64,000 nucleotides of DNA, taken from positions 1-64,000 of the forward strand of contig CANHGM010000016.1 in assembly GCA_947460345.1 (NCBI GenBank), in the 5' to 3' direction. Every line of letters begins with the position of its first letter. The first letter of the stretch is position 1. The translations under genes and the position numbers were made by a program. Source of the DNA: Bacteroidota bacterium (GTDB lineage Bacteria; Bacteroidota; Bacteroidia; UKL13-3). This document shows positions 7,438 to 17,915 of the stretch, piece by piece. The notes below the pieces were generated by a model, which was given only the letters and a program-made list of their open reading frames with translations, searched no databases and was not told the DNA's origin.

Positions 7438-9369
7438 ATGATTAGGTATATATATATTTTTATAGTTCTTTTTTGCTTCAATGTTTCTGGCCAAATAGAT
7501 TCTGGCTGTGTAAACAAAAGTTATTACATGCATGCAAACAAAACTAAAGGTTGGAGAGTTTTGGGTTTGAAATCAGAATACGATGTAAAACAATATATAT
7601 TAAAACTAAACATCAACCCTGATACCTTATATCTCTCAGGTTCAGTAACTATCATTTTTGAAATCACAGGAACAAAACCACTAATAAATTTTGATGCACA
7701 CCTTGCCGACCCTCTAAAGGTTGACTCTGTTATATACCATAACAACAAAATAAGTTCTTTTCATACTGGTGGTTATGTTGTTGCCAATATGCCCCAAGCT
7801 TTGCCAGTAAAAACAATAGATTCGGTTACTATATATTACCAAGGAATACCTGAAGTGGCAGGTGGTTTTAGTAGTTTTGCCAAAGGAAGCCATGGTGCCG
7901 GCAATGCTATATGGACACTCTCACAACCCTATGGTGCCGCTGATTGGTGGCCCTGCAAAAACACCCTAGACGACAAAGCTGACTCGTTAGATATATATAT
8001 AAAAACACCAGTACGTTTTAAAGCTGTAGCCAATGGTCTGTTAAATGATACCTTAGCTGTAGATTCTTTTTGTATATATCATTGGAAGCACCGTTACCCT
8101 ATTGCAACATACTTGGTGGCCGTAGCTGTAAGTAATTATAGCATTTACACCAATTATATACATTTTTCGCCAACAGATAGTTTGGCTATGTTGAACTATG
8201 TATATCCATCATCGCTTACCAATGCTCAACTGCAAACAGCAAAGTTGGTAAAGGCCGTGGAGCTGTTTAGTGATAAGTTTGGGAAATACCCATTTAGCAA
8301 TGAAAAGTACGGGCATGCTCAGTTTGGCTGGGGTGGTGGCATGGAACATCAAACCGTAAGCTTTGTGGGGAATTTTAGTCAAGATTTGCTGGTGCATGAG
8401 CTTGCCCACCAATGGTTTGGCGATGACGTTACTTGTGGCTCGTGGACAGATCTTTGGTTGAACGAGGGGTTTGCAACCTATCTCACAGGTTTAAGCAAAG
8501 AGTTTTTAGACACCAACAAAGAAACATTTATAGATTGGAAAGCCTCTGCCATAGACATGGTGACGAGGCAAGCGGGAGGATATATATATACACTAGACAC
8601 CCTGTCTGTTAACCGCCTTTTTGATGGCAGACTTACTTATACCAAAGCTTCTATGGTTTTACATATGCTTAGAAAAATAGTAGGAGACATTGCTTTTTTT
8701 AAAGCTTGCAACAACTACCTCACCAACCACAGATATAGTTTTGCTTATACTTCTTCTTTGATAAAAGAAATGGAAAAAGAAAGTGGTAAAAACATGCAGT
8801 ACTTTTTTTCGCAATGGTTTTATGGCGAAGGATACCCCGTATATAATATATATTGGCAAAAAAAATCAAACAAGAACATACTTATAGATGTGTATCAAAG
8901 AGCCTCTGTAAATACCATCGATTTTTTTGAGATACCTGTATATATTCGGTTTTATAATGGGCAAACGTATGAAGACATACAGTTAGAAAACAACTTCACT
9001 GGACAGCAGTTTAATGTTCAGCTGCGTATAGATGCAGACAGTGCTGCTTTTAACCCCGAGTATGACATGCTAGCACTAGGCAATATAGAGCAAAAGGGCA
9101 CCATCAAATCAAACAACAACAAACACGTGGTTTTTTATCCTGTAAGTGGTGGTAATGTCTTAAACTTTGAAGTGTTAAATGGACTAACCATAAACAACTT
9201 ATATATATATGATTTAAATGGAAAACATATATATAGCTTGGAAAGCAAACAACCCTTGAACTATGGCACTGTTCAGTTGGCACATGTGGCACCAGGCTTT
9301 TATGTGATCATGTGCCAGCTAAGTGATGGAAGCGTTGAGGGTTTTAAAATTCCGGTGATGGATAATTAG
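7438..9369 (+). CDS. Secreted M1-family metallopeptidase with T9SS type A sorting domain
   Basis: I choose ATG 7438 because it starts a signal peptide (MIRYIYIFIVLFCFNVSGQ); an in-frame start at 7390 would add 16 residues and overlap the RDD stop. The 643-residue product has a gluzincin site HELAH at 320-324 with the third zinc ligand near Glu343, and GGGMEHQT just before it in place of the classical GAMEN motif. The last 80 residues (NLYIYDLNGK, then VAPGFYVI and a hydrophobic-strand ending) are a type A C-terminal sorting domain for type IX secretion. It is therefore probably exported and cell-surface or secreted, trimming N-terminal residues from peptides. Confidence 0.88.
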   Translation: MIRYIYIFIVLFCFNVSGQIDSGCVNKSYYMHANKTKGWRVLGLKSEYDVKQYILKLNINPDTLYLSGSVTIIFEITGTKPLINFDAHLADPLKVDSVIYHNNKISSFHTGGYVVANMPQALPVKTIDSVTIYYQGIPEVAGGFSSFAKGSHGAGNAIWTLSQPYGAADWWPCKNTLDDKADSLDIYIKTPVRFKAVANGLLNDTLAVDSFCIYHWKHRYPIATYLVAVAVSNYSIYTNYIHFSPTDSLAMLNYVYPSSLTNAQLQTAKLVKAVELFSDKFGKYPFSNEKYGHAQFGWGGGMEHQTVSFVGNFSQDLLVHELAHQWFGDDVTCGSWTDLWLNEGFATYLTGLSKEFLDTNKETFIDWKASAIDMVTRQAGGYIYTLDTLSVNRLFDGRLTYTKASMVLHMLRKIVGDIAFFKACNNYLTNHRYSFAYTSSLIKEMEKESGKNMQYFFSQWFYGEGYPVYNIYWQKKSNKNILIDVYQRASVNTIDFFEIPVYIRFYNGQTYEDIQLENNFTGQQFNVQLRIDADSAAFNPEYDMLALGNIEQKGTIKSNNNKHVVFYPVSGGNVLNFEVLNGLTINNLYIYDLNGKHIYSLESKQPLNYGTVQLAHVAPGFYVIMCQLSDGSVEGFKIPVMDN

Positions 9370-9387
9370 GTTTTACTCCTTCACAAA

Positions 9388-10925
9388 CTATGTTGTCAAA
9401 TTTGTTTTTGTTCCTAAAACTCTTATCATATAATTACCCTGTGGAAGATTGTCTAATGCTAAGTTTATATTGTTTTCTTGCGGTTGTAGTTGGTATAAAT
9501 TATTGGCAATTTCAACTCTCTTTCCCTGCATATCATATATATATATTCACTTTCTCTTCTGCATCGGCATGTATATATAATGAGAAATTGCCATTGTTAG
9601 GATTTGGGCTGCAGTGTATATCTTTTTTAGCATCAAGTTCTATCAAAAAGTTTCCTCCGCTTTTATAAAACATCGTATCTAAATTGATGTTCTCATCACC
9701 GTTTTGATAGGCCATATATGAGAAATATACCAACATCATTTCGTCTGTGGTCCCTTCACCCAAAGACACGTCTTTTGGCGGGTTATTTGGGTTTTCAGGG
9801 TTGTTGGTAGTATTATCGTAAAAGGCTTCTGCATATAGTATTGTGCCTTTAGGGAATTTAGTCACTGTTTTAAACGGATAAAAGCCCTGCCAGTGAAAAT
9901 CCCATTCTTTGATATTAATTAGTTTTAACGTGTCTTTGTTTGGAAGAATACCATATACTTTGATGCTTTTTCCGATTAAATGCATATGCGGACCCATATC
10001 TAACACACTTGCATCTACAGGTACCGTATATTTCTCTATAAATGTTTTTGTTTGAATGGCCGGTATAAACAATGGTCCGTTTTGCAATACTGGAGCATTG
10101 TGGTAAAGTTCAGGACTTATAAAAATCTCTCTGTATGCTCCTGTATTCAATTTAAACCTCACTTTGGTTTGGTCAGATTTGCCTTGTTTACCAGCAGGGT
10201 AATGCAAATGTAATACTATGTTTGAATTAGCGGGCATTTTTACACCACAATTGGGCGGGTAAAAAGATGGTTGCATGCCTGGAACCCAAGCACCAATAAG
10301 TTTAGAAGTGCTTGAACCTGTACCTCCAAAACTAACATATCCTGGGTCTGAATCTGCAGCATCTAAGTATAGAGGAGTATTTGAACATCTTGAAACACCA
10401 ACACATGATGAACACTTCTGTGTTTCCGTTAATTACTTATATGCCTTTAATAAATTCATTGGTGGTTATATTCGGTTTTATAGCAAAGCATCTATACAAA
10501 TCTTCATTACTCTTAAGGGTATAGTTAGGTATAGTAAATTTCAAATCAGGATTGGTGATCATTATTCCGCCATTGAGTAAAGGAAGTTGAAGAGCTTTGG
10601 TCAAATCACCTGATATAGCAACTGTGGCTACCCAATCTTTAATGGTTTGAATTTGCGAGGGTGTTAAAGTTCTTTCGTGAGCAAAACTTCCCCATCCTTT
10701 TCAGGAGGCCATGGTGGCATTCTCAATTTATTTGTTGCACACTCAATCCCAGATTTATTGTTAAACGCCTCTTGATAAGTCATCAACGGAAAAGGACCTA
10801 GTCCCCCTGTGTGGTGACAAGAGGTGCAACTTTTATATAATATAGGTGCAATATCAACAGCCCAAGATGGTTTTTGGGTTTAGAAGAAAAAGAAAAAACG
10901 CACTAAATGAAAAGACTTTTTTCAT
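9388..10925 (-). pseudogene. Frameshifted cytochrome c/PHM-like T9SS protein
   Basis: Pieces of one protein are spread over three minus-strand frames. From 10925: a signal peptide-like start (MKKVFSFSAFFLFLL); then, after a frame change, a heme motif CTSCHH and RMPPWPPEKD; another change gives SFAHERTLTPSQIQTIKDWV; a TAA at 10437-10439 and further shifts surround VHHVLVFQDV; then a long intact piece from about 10370 to 9533 with PHMHLIGKSIKVYG; and finally the C-terminal sorting domain DMQGKRVEIANN in a new frame. This architecture matches Bacteroidota cytochrome-like proteins with a copper type II ascorbate-dependent monooxygenase-like (PHM) fold. I count at least five frame changes plus one nonsense codon, so it is non-functional unless the assembly is faulty here. 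Confidence 0.8.
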
Positions 10926-10996
10926 GTTATTTTTAATTAATAAAAGTAAATATATCAATTTACAAGAAATAATGAGAGGAGAAATTTTTCATCCAT

Positions 10997-11004
10997 TATT
11001 TTTG
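10997..11004 (+). promoter_or_regulatory. -7 promoter element upstream of membrane protein gene
   Basis: TATTTTTG matches TAnnTTTG and lies 12 bases before the ATG at 11016. No TTG at standard spacing, so this is a partial match. Confidence 0.3.
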
Positions 11005-11015
11005 CATTTCAAAAA

Positions 11016-12005
11016 ATGAGTTATTTATTCAAGACAAACAATATATATATACTGGCTGTGCTGGTGTTGTTTGCCTATTTTTTGAGAGGTTGGGCCCTTA
11101 TTGGGATACCCACAGAGATGCCTGCTTATACTACTTTGTTAAGCAAAAACCTAGCATTAGCTATATATAAACTTCATCCTTTAGCATCAGGATTTCTTGC
11201 CATAACCTTGCTTTTGCTCCAAGCTATTTGGTTCAATTTTATATTAAAAAAATACGAGATCATATATAAGCATACTTGGCTTCCTGCTTTTTGCTATATC
11301 CTTTGTTGCAGCTTATTGCCTAGTCATTTTTACTTAAGTCTACCTTTAATAGTCAATTTTATTGTGATATGGTTGTTGCAGTTGCTTTTTTCTATATATA
11401 AAACAGACTATTCAACCGTGGAGATATTTAATGCTGCTATCGTGTTAGGTCTGGGGTTTTTATTTCAAGCAGAATTTGTATTGCTGCTCCTTTTGTTTTT
11501 AATAGCTGTATCCATCTTAAAGGTAATTCACTTTACAGACTTTATGGTTTCTCTTATCGGATTTTTAATTCCATTTTATATATACTTTGGGATTTCCTTT
11601 CTATACGACGACCATGTTTCAATATTAAACGAGCTGTTAAAAAACTTTGATAAAAACATGGCTTTTAGTTCCATTTTTAAAAACCCATCTAACTACCTTT
11701 CTTTTGGAGTTGCCTTTTTTATATTCTTGCTAGGGTGTCTTAAACTTAGCAGAAACTATATGAAAAACATGCTTAAAATAAGAAAGTTTCAGGCTCTTAT
11801 AATTATTCTTTTGCCTGTTTCGCTCTTGATGGCATGCCTAGGATATAACTCCTTTGACAATAACTTGTTGTTTTGTGCCTGTCCGCTCACGGTTTTTATT
11901 GCATACTATACCATGGGAAATGAATGGGGCTGGTGGAAAGAACTTCTCTTAGATATTGTAATAGGATTTGTGGTATATAACCAATGGCAAACACATTTGA
12001 ATTAA
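11016..12005 (+). CDS. Polytopic membrane protein, DUF6427-like
   Basis: The 329-residue protein is almost entirely hydrophobic, with about nine to ten predicted membrane helices. It begins MSYLFKTNNIYILAVLVLF and has an early AYTTLLSKNLALAIYKLHPLASG stretch; the general plan and length resemble DUF6427 proteins of Bacteroidota, whose function is unknown. The C-terminus ends with a conserved-looking NEWGWWKELLLDIV. It precedes a TPR protein gene that has its own -7 element 70 bases downstream. No catalytic residues can be assigned. Confidence 0.6.
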   Translation: MSYLFKTNNIYILAVLVLFAYFLRGWALIGIPTEMPAYTTLLSKNLALAIYKLHPLASGFLAITLLLLQAIWFNFILKKYEIIYKHTWLPAFCYILCCSLLPSHFYLSLPLIVNFIVIWLLQLLFSIYKTDYSTVEIFNAAIVLGLGFLFQAEFVLLLLLFLIAVSILKVIHFTDFMVSLIGFLIPFYIYFGISFLYDDHVSILNELLKNFDKNMAFSSIFKNPSNYLSFGVAFFIFLLGCLKLSRNYMKNMLKIRKFQALIIILLPVSLLMACLGYNSFDNNLLFCACPLTVFIAYYTMGNEWGWWKELLLDIVIGFVVYNQWQTHLN

Positions 12006-12036
12006 TAAAATATACGCTTTTACAATAGAATATCGT

Positions 12037-12044
12037 TATATTTG
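12037..12044 (+). promoter_or_regulatory. -7 promoter element for the TPR gene
   Basis: TATATTTG matches TAnnTTTG, 32 bases upstream of the ATG at 12077. The expected -33 TTG is replaced by TTT. Confidence 0.35.
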
Positions 12045-12076
12045 AACTATATAAATTTATACAACCCAAAAGCAGT

Positions 12077-13879
12077 ATGAGGTTTTTAACAGTCTTTTTT
12101 TTCTTCTTAGGCTTTTCGCTTTCGATAAGTGCTCAAAACAACGATGAGCAGTTAGCACAGCAATATTTTAACAATGGAGACTATGATAAAGCACAAATAT
12201 TGTTCGAAAAGCTTTTAGACAAAAACCCTGGTTCCTCTTTTTTTTATGAAAGTTTATTGACCTGTTACAAACAAAAAAACAAAACAGATCTGGCTTTAAA
12301 AATTACCAAAAGACTTGCCAAAAGGTTTGAAGACCTGCCTATATATGCCATAGACCACGCATTGGTTTTAGCAGAACAAGATAAAAACAAAAGCAAAAAA
12401 GAGCTTGATAAGATTATAGAAAAAGTACAACCTATAGAATTATATATAACCAAAACAGCCGATGCATTTATCAAAAGAGGGATGAACAATTTGGCAATAG
12501 AAACTTATATCAAAGGAAGAAACTTGTTAAAAAACGACCACCTGTGGCACGTTGAACTGGGAAAAGTATATGCCCTTTCAGGGATGAACAATGAAATGAT
12601 AGACGAGTTTTTAGAGGCTGTGCAAGTGGATAATAGTTCGCTTGAAGCTGTCGAAAACAACCTACAACTTTCTATGGCCGATAGCACACAATCAGCCAAT
12701 TTAAAACAAGCACTCTATAAAAGACTTCAAAAAAATCCGACTAACGACCCTTTGATTGAAATGTTGGTTTGGTATGAAATACAGCAGCACAACTTTAACG
12801 GAGCCTTTATACAAATTAGGGCATTAGACAAAAGACAGAGGTTAGAAGGTAAAAGAGTATATGAATTAGCTCAAATAGCTCAAAGCAATAATTACTTTAC
12901 TGAAGCCATTAACTTTTGTCAGTATATCATAGACCAAGGTGTAGCTATACGTTATTACAATGAAGCTAAAAACCTACAACTTCAAACCAGAAGATTAAAA
13001 GTGACCAATGGTATATATACACAATCAGACTTACAACTGCTTGAACTTGACTACAAAAACTATTTGAAAGAATATGGCGAAAGTCCTGCTACGGCTGCCC
13101 CTATGAAAGACCTAGCTGAATTATATGCTTACTATTTAGGAATACCAGACACCGCTATTGTTTATTTAAATAAGCTCATAGACATACAAAGAACACCGGC
13201 ACATTTCAAAGCAGAATGCAAATTGATGCTTGGTGATGTATATATATTAACTGGTAATTATTGGGACCCAGTGCTGCTATATGGACAAGTAGATAAAGAC
13301 TTTAAAGAAGATGAACTAGGACAAGAAGCAAAGTATAGAAATGCCAAGCTCAGCTACTACAAAGGCGAGTTTGAATGGTCGCAATCGCAACTTGATATAT
13401 TAAAAAAAGCCACTAGCCAGCTAATCTCTAACAACAGTATTGAACTAGGATTGCTCATACAAGACAACTTAGGGCTTGATAGCAACGAAGAGGCTATGAA
13501 ACTTTTTGCTGATGCAGATTTATATATATATCAAAACAAATTTGCAGAAGCCTTAGCTAATTTAGATACTATATATGCCCGATTCCCAGAACATAGCCTT
13601 GCTGATGATATTGTATATGCCAAAGCTAGAATCTATCGCAAGAAGCAACAGTGGCAAGTGTGTGAAGATTTGTTAGAAAAGGTGTACACTTCTTTTAGCG
13701 GAGATATTTTAGCTGATAACGCTTTGTTTGATGCCGCTGAAATATATGAACTAAACCTAAACAACAAAGCCAAAGCCAAGGAACTATACGAAAAACTCAT
13801 CACTCAGTTTCCTGGAAGCTTGTTTGCCGTAGAAGCTCGTAAAAGGTACAGAATGCTTAGAGGTGATGTGGTGAATTAA
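12077..13879 (+). CDS. Secreted tetratricopeptide repeat protein
   Basis: A signal peptide (MRFLTVFFFFLGFSLSISAQ) is followed by helical repeats. TPR signatures are clear at the N-terminus (AQQYFNNGDYDKAQILFEKLLDKNPGS, about residues 26-53) and the C-terminus (AKARIYRKKQQWQVCEDLLEKV and NKAKAKELYEKLITQFPGS). The 600-residue length and the two repeat blocks with a more divergent centre suggest a periplasmic scaffold rather than an enzyme. Its partner is not evident from neighbours. A strong hairpin follows the stop codon, facing the convergent FkbM gene. Confidence 0.8.
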   Translation: MRFLTVFFFFLGFSLSISAQNNDEQLAQQYFNNGDYDKAQILFEKLLDKNPGSSFFYESLLTCYKQKNKTDLALKITKRLAKRFEDLPIYAIDHALVLAEQDKNKSKKELDKIIEKVQPIELYITKTADAFIKRGMNNLAIETYIKGRNLLKNDHLWHVELGKVYALSGMNNEMIDEFLEAVQVDNSSLEAVENNLQLSMADSTQSANLKQALYKRLQKNPTNDPLIEMLVWYEIQQHNFNGAFIQIRALDKRQRLEGKRVYELAQIAQSNNYFTEAINFCQYIIDQGVAIRYYNEAKNLQLQTRRLKVTNGIYTQSDLQLLELDYKNYLKEYGESPATAAPMKDLAELYAYYLGIPDTAIVYLNKLIDIQRTPAHFKAECKLMLGDVYILTGNYWDPVLLYGQVDKDFKEDELGQEAKYRNAKLSYYKGEFEWSQSQLDILKKATSQLISNNSIELGLLIQDNLGLDSNEEAMKLFADADLYIYQNKFAEALANLDTIYARFPEHSLADDIVYAKARIYRKKQQWQVCEDLLEKVYTSFSGDILADNALFDAAEIYELNLNNKAKAKELYEKLITQFPGSLFAVEARKRYRMLRGDVVN

Positions 13880-13884
13880 AAAAG

Positions 13885-13914
13885 AAACCCCCAATGATCA
13901 TTCATTGAGGGTTT
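13885..13914. terminator. Bidirectional terminator between TPR and FkbM genes
   Basis: AAACCC...CAATGA pairs with TCATTG...GGGTTT across a short loop, with one unpaired base on each side. It lies between two convergent genes and has A/T runs on both flanks. Confidence 0.65.
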
Positions 13915-13936
13915 AAATATTTTAGTTGAAAGTGGA

Positions 13937-14728
13937 TTAATATCCGAAGTATTTATCGCCCACTTTGCTTTTCAATTCATTTTTAAATTTGTCGCTGATG
14001 AATACCAAATTGGTGATAGAAGCTTGATGGTATTTGTTCTCGTTGATACCATATACATTTAAGATATGAAACTTGTTTTGTTGCAAGTAATTGATGATAT
14101 CATTAATCAAAGGCTGACCTTCATAGGTAGGAATTAAATTCACCTCGGTATAGATAATATTCACTCTATCGGCAATATTGTCAATGCCTTTCAACGCTTC
14201 CAATTCAAATCCTTCGATATCTAATTTCAATATATCCAATACTGGAATATTGTTCTCGGTCATATACTCACCTATACCCACTACTTCAACCATTTTCTCT
14301 TCTATGTCTTTGTTGGCGTAGTTCAATTTGTGATAAGAGTTGGCATCTAAAAACGAAGAAGTTCCGCTGTTCTTATTGATATGAAAAGTAAGAGAACCTT
14401 TGGTTTTGCCAATGCCTTTGTTATGGGCTTTTACATTAGGTTTGGCACCATGAGCACCATTAAACTGATTGAACACTGAAGGATTAGGTTCGAATGCGTG
14501 AATCTGAGCTTTAGGGAAGTGCAGTAAAAAAGTGTGCGTCACCAAACCAACATTAGCACCACAATCAAAAATGTGCTGAGGCTCTTTATTTAAAGCTTGA
14601 AATAGATCTTTCATATCTTCTATTTCATCTCTAAACATTTTACGTTTCTCTATGGATAAACGCATTTTTACTCTCTTTAGAAAATTCTTTCTGAGAATAT
14701 ATCTCTTGATAAAACTGTCGTAAAACAT
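13937..14728 (-). CDS. FkbM-family methyltransferase
   Basis: The 263-residue protein contains the class I SAM-binding motif IFDCGANVGLVTHTF (about 53-67) followed by HAFEPNPSVF, and LDILKLDIEGFELEAL near 165, which is the hallmark K-x-D-x-E-G-x-E of FkbM methyltransferases. These methylate hydroxyls of polyketides, sugars or lipids. A basic, hydrophobic N-terminus (KRYILRKNFLKRVKMRLS) precedes the domain. No glycan cluster surrounds it, so the substrate is open. A -7-like element TATATTTG lies on the minus strand at 14752-14759. Confidence 0.82.
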   Translation of the reverse strand: MFYDSFIKRYILRKNFLKRVKMRLSIEKRKMFRDEIEDMKDLFQALNKEPQHIFDCGANVGLVTHTFLLHFPKAQIHAFEPNPSVFNQFNGAHGAKPNVKAHNKGIGKTKGSLTFHINKNSGTSSFLDANSYHKLNYANKDIEEKMVEVVGIGEYMTENNIPVLDILKLDIEGFELEALKGIDNIADRVNIIYTEVNLIPTYEGQPLINDIINYLQQNKFHILNVYGINENKYHQASITNLVFISDKFKNELKSKVGDKYFGY

Positions 14729-14795
14729 TGGTTGTTGTTGTTATTTTGGTGCAAATATAACTTACGGAACTAAATGTTTGGCTTTAAAATACAAA

Positions 14796-14821
14796 ACCCT
14801 TGCCTATTGCTAGACAAGGGT
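14796..14821 (-). terminator. groESL terminator
   Basis: ACCCTTG (14796-14802) pairs with CAAGGGT (14815-14821); on the minus strand the stem is followed by TTTTG and a T-rich tract. It lies about 50 bases past the groEL stop codon. Confidence 0.65.
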
Positions 14822-14871
14822 GTATATATGATGTGTGTGTACCTGTAATTGGGTTATCTGCCCAATCGCAA

Positions 14872-16527
<1,656 letters not shown>

Positions 16528-16562
16528 TTAGGAATTTATTGAAAGAATAGATATAAATAAGT

Positions 16563-16835
16563 TTATACAATTGCGAATATATCGCTCTCACGCATGATTA
16601 AATAATCTTTGCCATCGATAGTAATTTCAGTTCCGGCATATTTACCATACAATACATTGTCTCCTGCTTTTACTGTGGTTGGCTCATCTTTTTTACCCTC
16701 TCCTGCCGCTATCACTATACCACGTTGAGGTTTTTCTTTTGCTGTATCAGGAATAATAATTCCACCTGCTGTTTTTGTCTCTGCTGCAGCTGGTTCTACT
16801 AGAACTCTGTCTGCTAAAGGTTTAAAATTTACCAT
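16563..16835 (-). CDS. groES: Co-chaperonin GroES (10 kDa)
   Basis: The 90-residue protein shows the GroES plan: [35 protein letters not shown] with the mobile loop around residues 17-33, then [14 protein letters not shown] and an [12 protein letters not shown]-terminus. It caps the GroEL ring. It is the first gene of the groESL operon; the upstream region carries inverted repeats but I see no standard CIRCE element. Confidence 0.97.
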   Translation of the reverse strand: MVNFKPLADRVLVEPAAAETKTAGGIIIPDTAKEKPQRGIVIAAGEGKKDEPTTVKAGDNVLYGKYAGTEITIDGKDYLIMRESDIFAIV

Positions 16836-16930
16836 AATTATATATTTTTATTTGATGATTTTTTTGAGATTTGACAATGGTTTATCACTAACTGTGCCAA
16901 CAGATTTTTGCTGCCAACATTTCAAAAACA

Positions 16931-16947
16931 TGTCAAACCTTTTGACA
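16931..16947. promoter_or_regulatory. Inverted repeat upstream of groESL
   Basis: TGTCAAA (16931-16937), three bases, then TTTGACA (16941-16947): a perfect 7-bp dyad. Nearby are another TTTGACA-like copy at 16869-16875 and, on the minus strand, TTGGCA twice with one copy extended to TTGGCACAG, reminiscent of a -24 element of sigma-54 promoters. It could be an operator or part of the heat-shock promoter; it lies between groES and the lipoprotein gene. Confidence 0.4.
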
Positions 16948-16963
16948 GTTTGTCACCTGTCTT

Positions 16964-17320
16964 TTATAATATATGGTTGACCGTAACCTTTTGGATTGTG
17001 GTATTGCCATCACTATCTTCAGCTTGAATTGTGATGTCTAGCGTGCCTCCTCCCAAATTATACATCGATTCTAATTCGTTAATCTCAAAAACAGAGCCTT
17101 GAGGTGTGAACACTTTTTCTCTTTGATATATTTTGTACACTACTTTTCTAAGTGATTTATCGTCTGAGATTCGGGCTTTAATCTTTATTACCGCTTCTGT
17201 TACAAAACGCTCATTAGCCGCTGGTGTTATAAAAACAACTTGAGGAGGTGTCTTGTGTTTATTGCATGAAAACAAACACATCAATACTATAAAAGAAGGT
17301 AAATAAAGTTTACTTTGCAT
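16964..17320 (-). CDS. Small lipoprotein with Ig-like fold
   Basis: The first 20 residues form a lipoprotein signal (LPSFIVLMCLFSCNKH) with the modified Cys near residue 19. The remaining ~100 residues, rich in alternating hydrophobic residues (VVFITPAANERFVTEAVIKIKARISDD...LRKVVYKIY), look like a single bacterial Ig-like or cadherin-like beta sandwich; LDITIQAEDSDGNTTIQKVTV is characteristic. It is probably anchored to the outer membrane. Function unknown. A TATATTTG -7 element is at 17347-17354 on the minus strand. Confidence 0.65.
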   Translation of the reverse strand: MQSKLYLPSFIVLMCLFSCNKHKTPPQVVFITPAANERFVTEAVIKIKARISDDKSLRKVVYKIYQREKVFTPQGSVFEINELESMYNLGGGTLDITIQAEDSDGNTTIQKVTVNHIL

Positions 17321-17386
17321 GACCCTTATAAATTAAATTATCAGTTCAAATATAGTATGTTTTTGAACTCATTATTTGTTAAATGC

Positions 17387-17914
17387 TCAAAATAAATAAG
17401 AAAGTTGCTTTGTTTCTTGTGTTGTGAGTTTTGCAAATTGCTTCATAAAATTAGCAATAAAGACTACTTGTTGGTGGTCAATTTCGTTACATTTTTTTTG
17501 CGACAGCTGTTCCATTATAACTTTCCTGTCAATCGTTTGATGGTTATATCCAAGTACAGAAGGGATGTTTATTTCTATTGAATATCTAAGCCATCTTTTT
17601 TCAATATTATTTGGGTCTTGTATGATGCATTTGTCTAGCAATGTCATTGCTTTTTTAACTAAGCTTAGTTTTTCATTTGGCCAAAATGCAAATTTAGCTT
17701 TTACTGCAATAATCGCCGCCTTATATGCATTGTGTGAAGACAAATTGTTTTCTTTTTTTTCTAATTCACTATGAAGCCAATTGGTCAATTTTTCGCTATC
17801 TGCCGCCTTTCTATATTGAAATCTTAATATATTTATATCAATTTGAGAATATACATGTGTGGTTTGCATAATGAAAACAAAAACTACACATATATATAAA
17901 AAATTAACTTTCAT
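17387..17914 (-). CDS. Hypothetical secreted protein
   Basis: The protein has a signal peptide (MKVNFLYICVVFVFIMQTTHVYSQ) followed by about 150 mostly helical residues with repeated tetratricopeptide-like spacing (AYKAAIIAVKAKFAFWPNEKLSLVKKAMTLL). I do not recognise the family. Its start codon lies one base past the crtB stop, so it is probably co-transcribed with the ECF sigma factor and crtB and may be linked to carotenoid production or its membrane context. Confidence 0.6.
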   Translation of the reverse strand: MKVNFLYICVVFVFIMQTTHVYSQIDINILRFQYRKAADSEKLTNWLHSELEKKENNLSSHNAYKAAIIAVKAKFAFWPNEKLSLVKKAMTLLDKCIIQDPNNIEKRWLRYSIEINIPSVLGYNHQTIDRKVIMEQLSQKKCNEIDHQQVVFIANFMKQFAKLTTQETKQLSYLF

Positions 17915-17915
17915 A

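Noticed and set aside
10275-10580. 101-codon plus-strand frame
   Set aside because: It is antisense to the decayed cytochrome/PHM-like gene and shows no family pattern.
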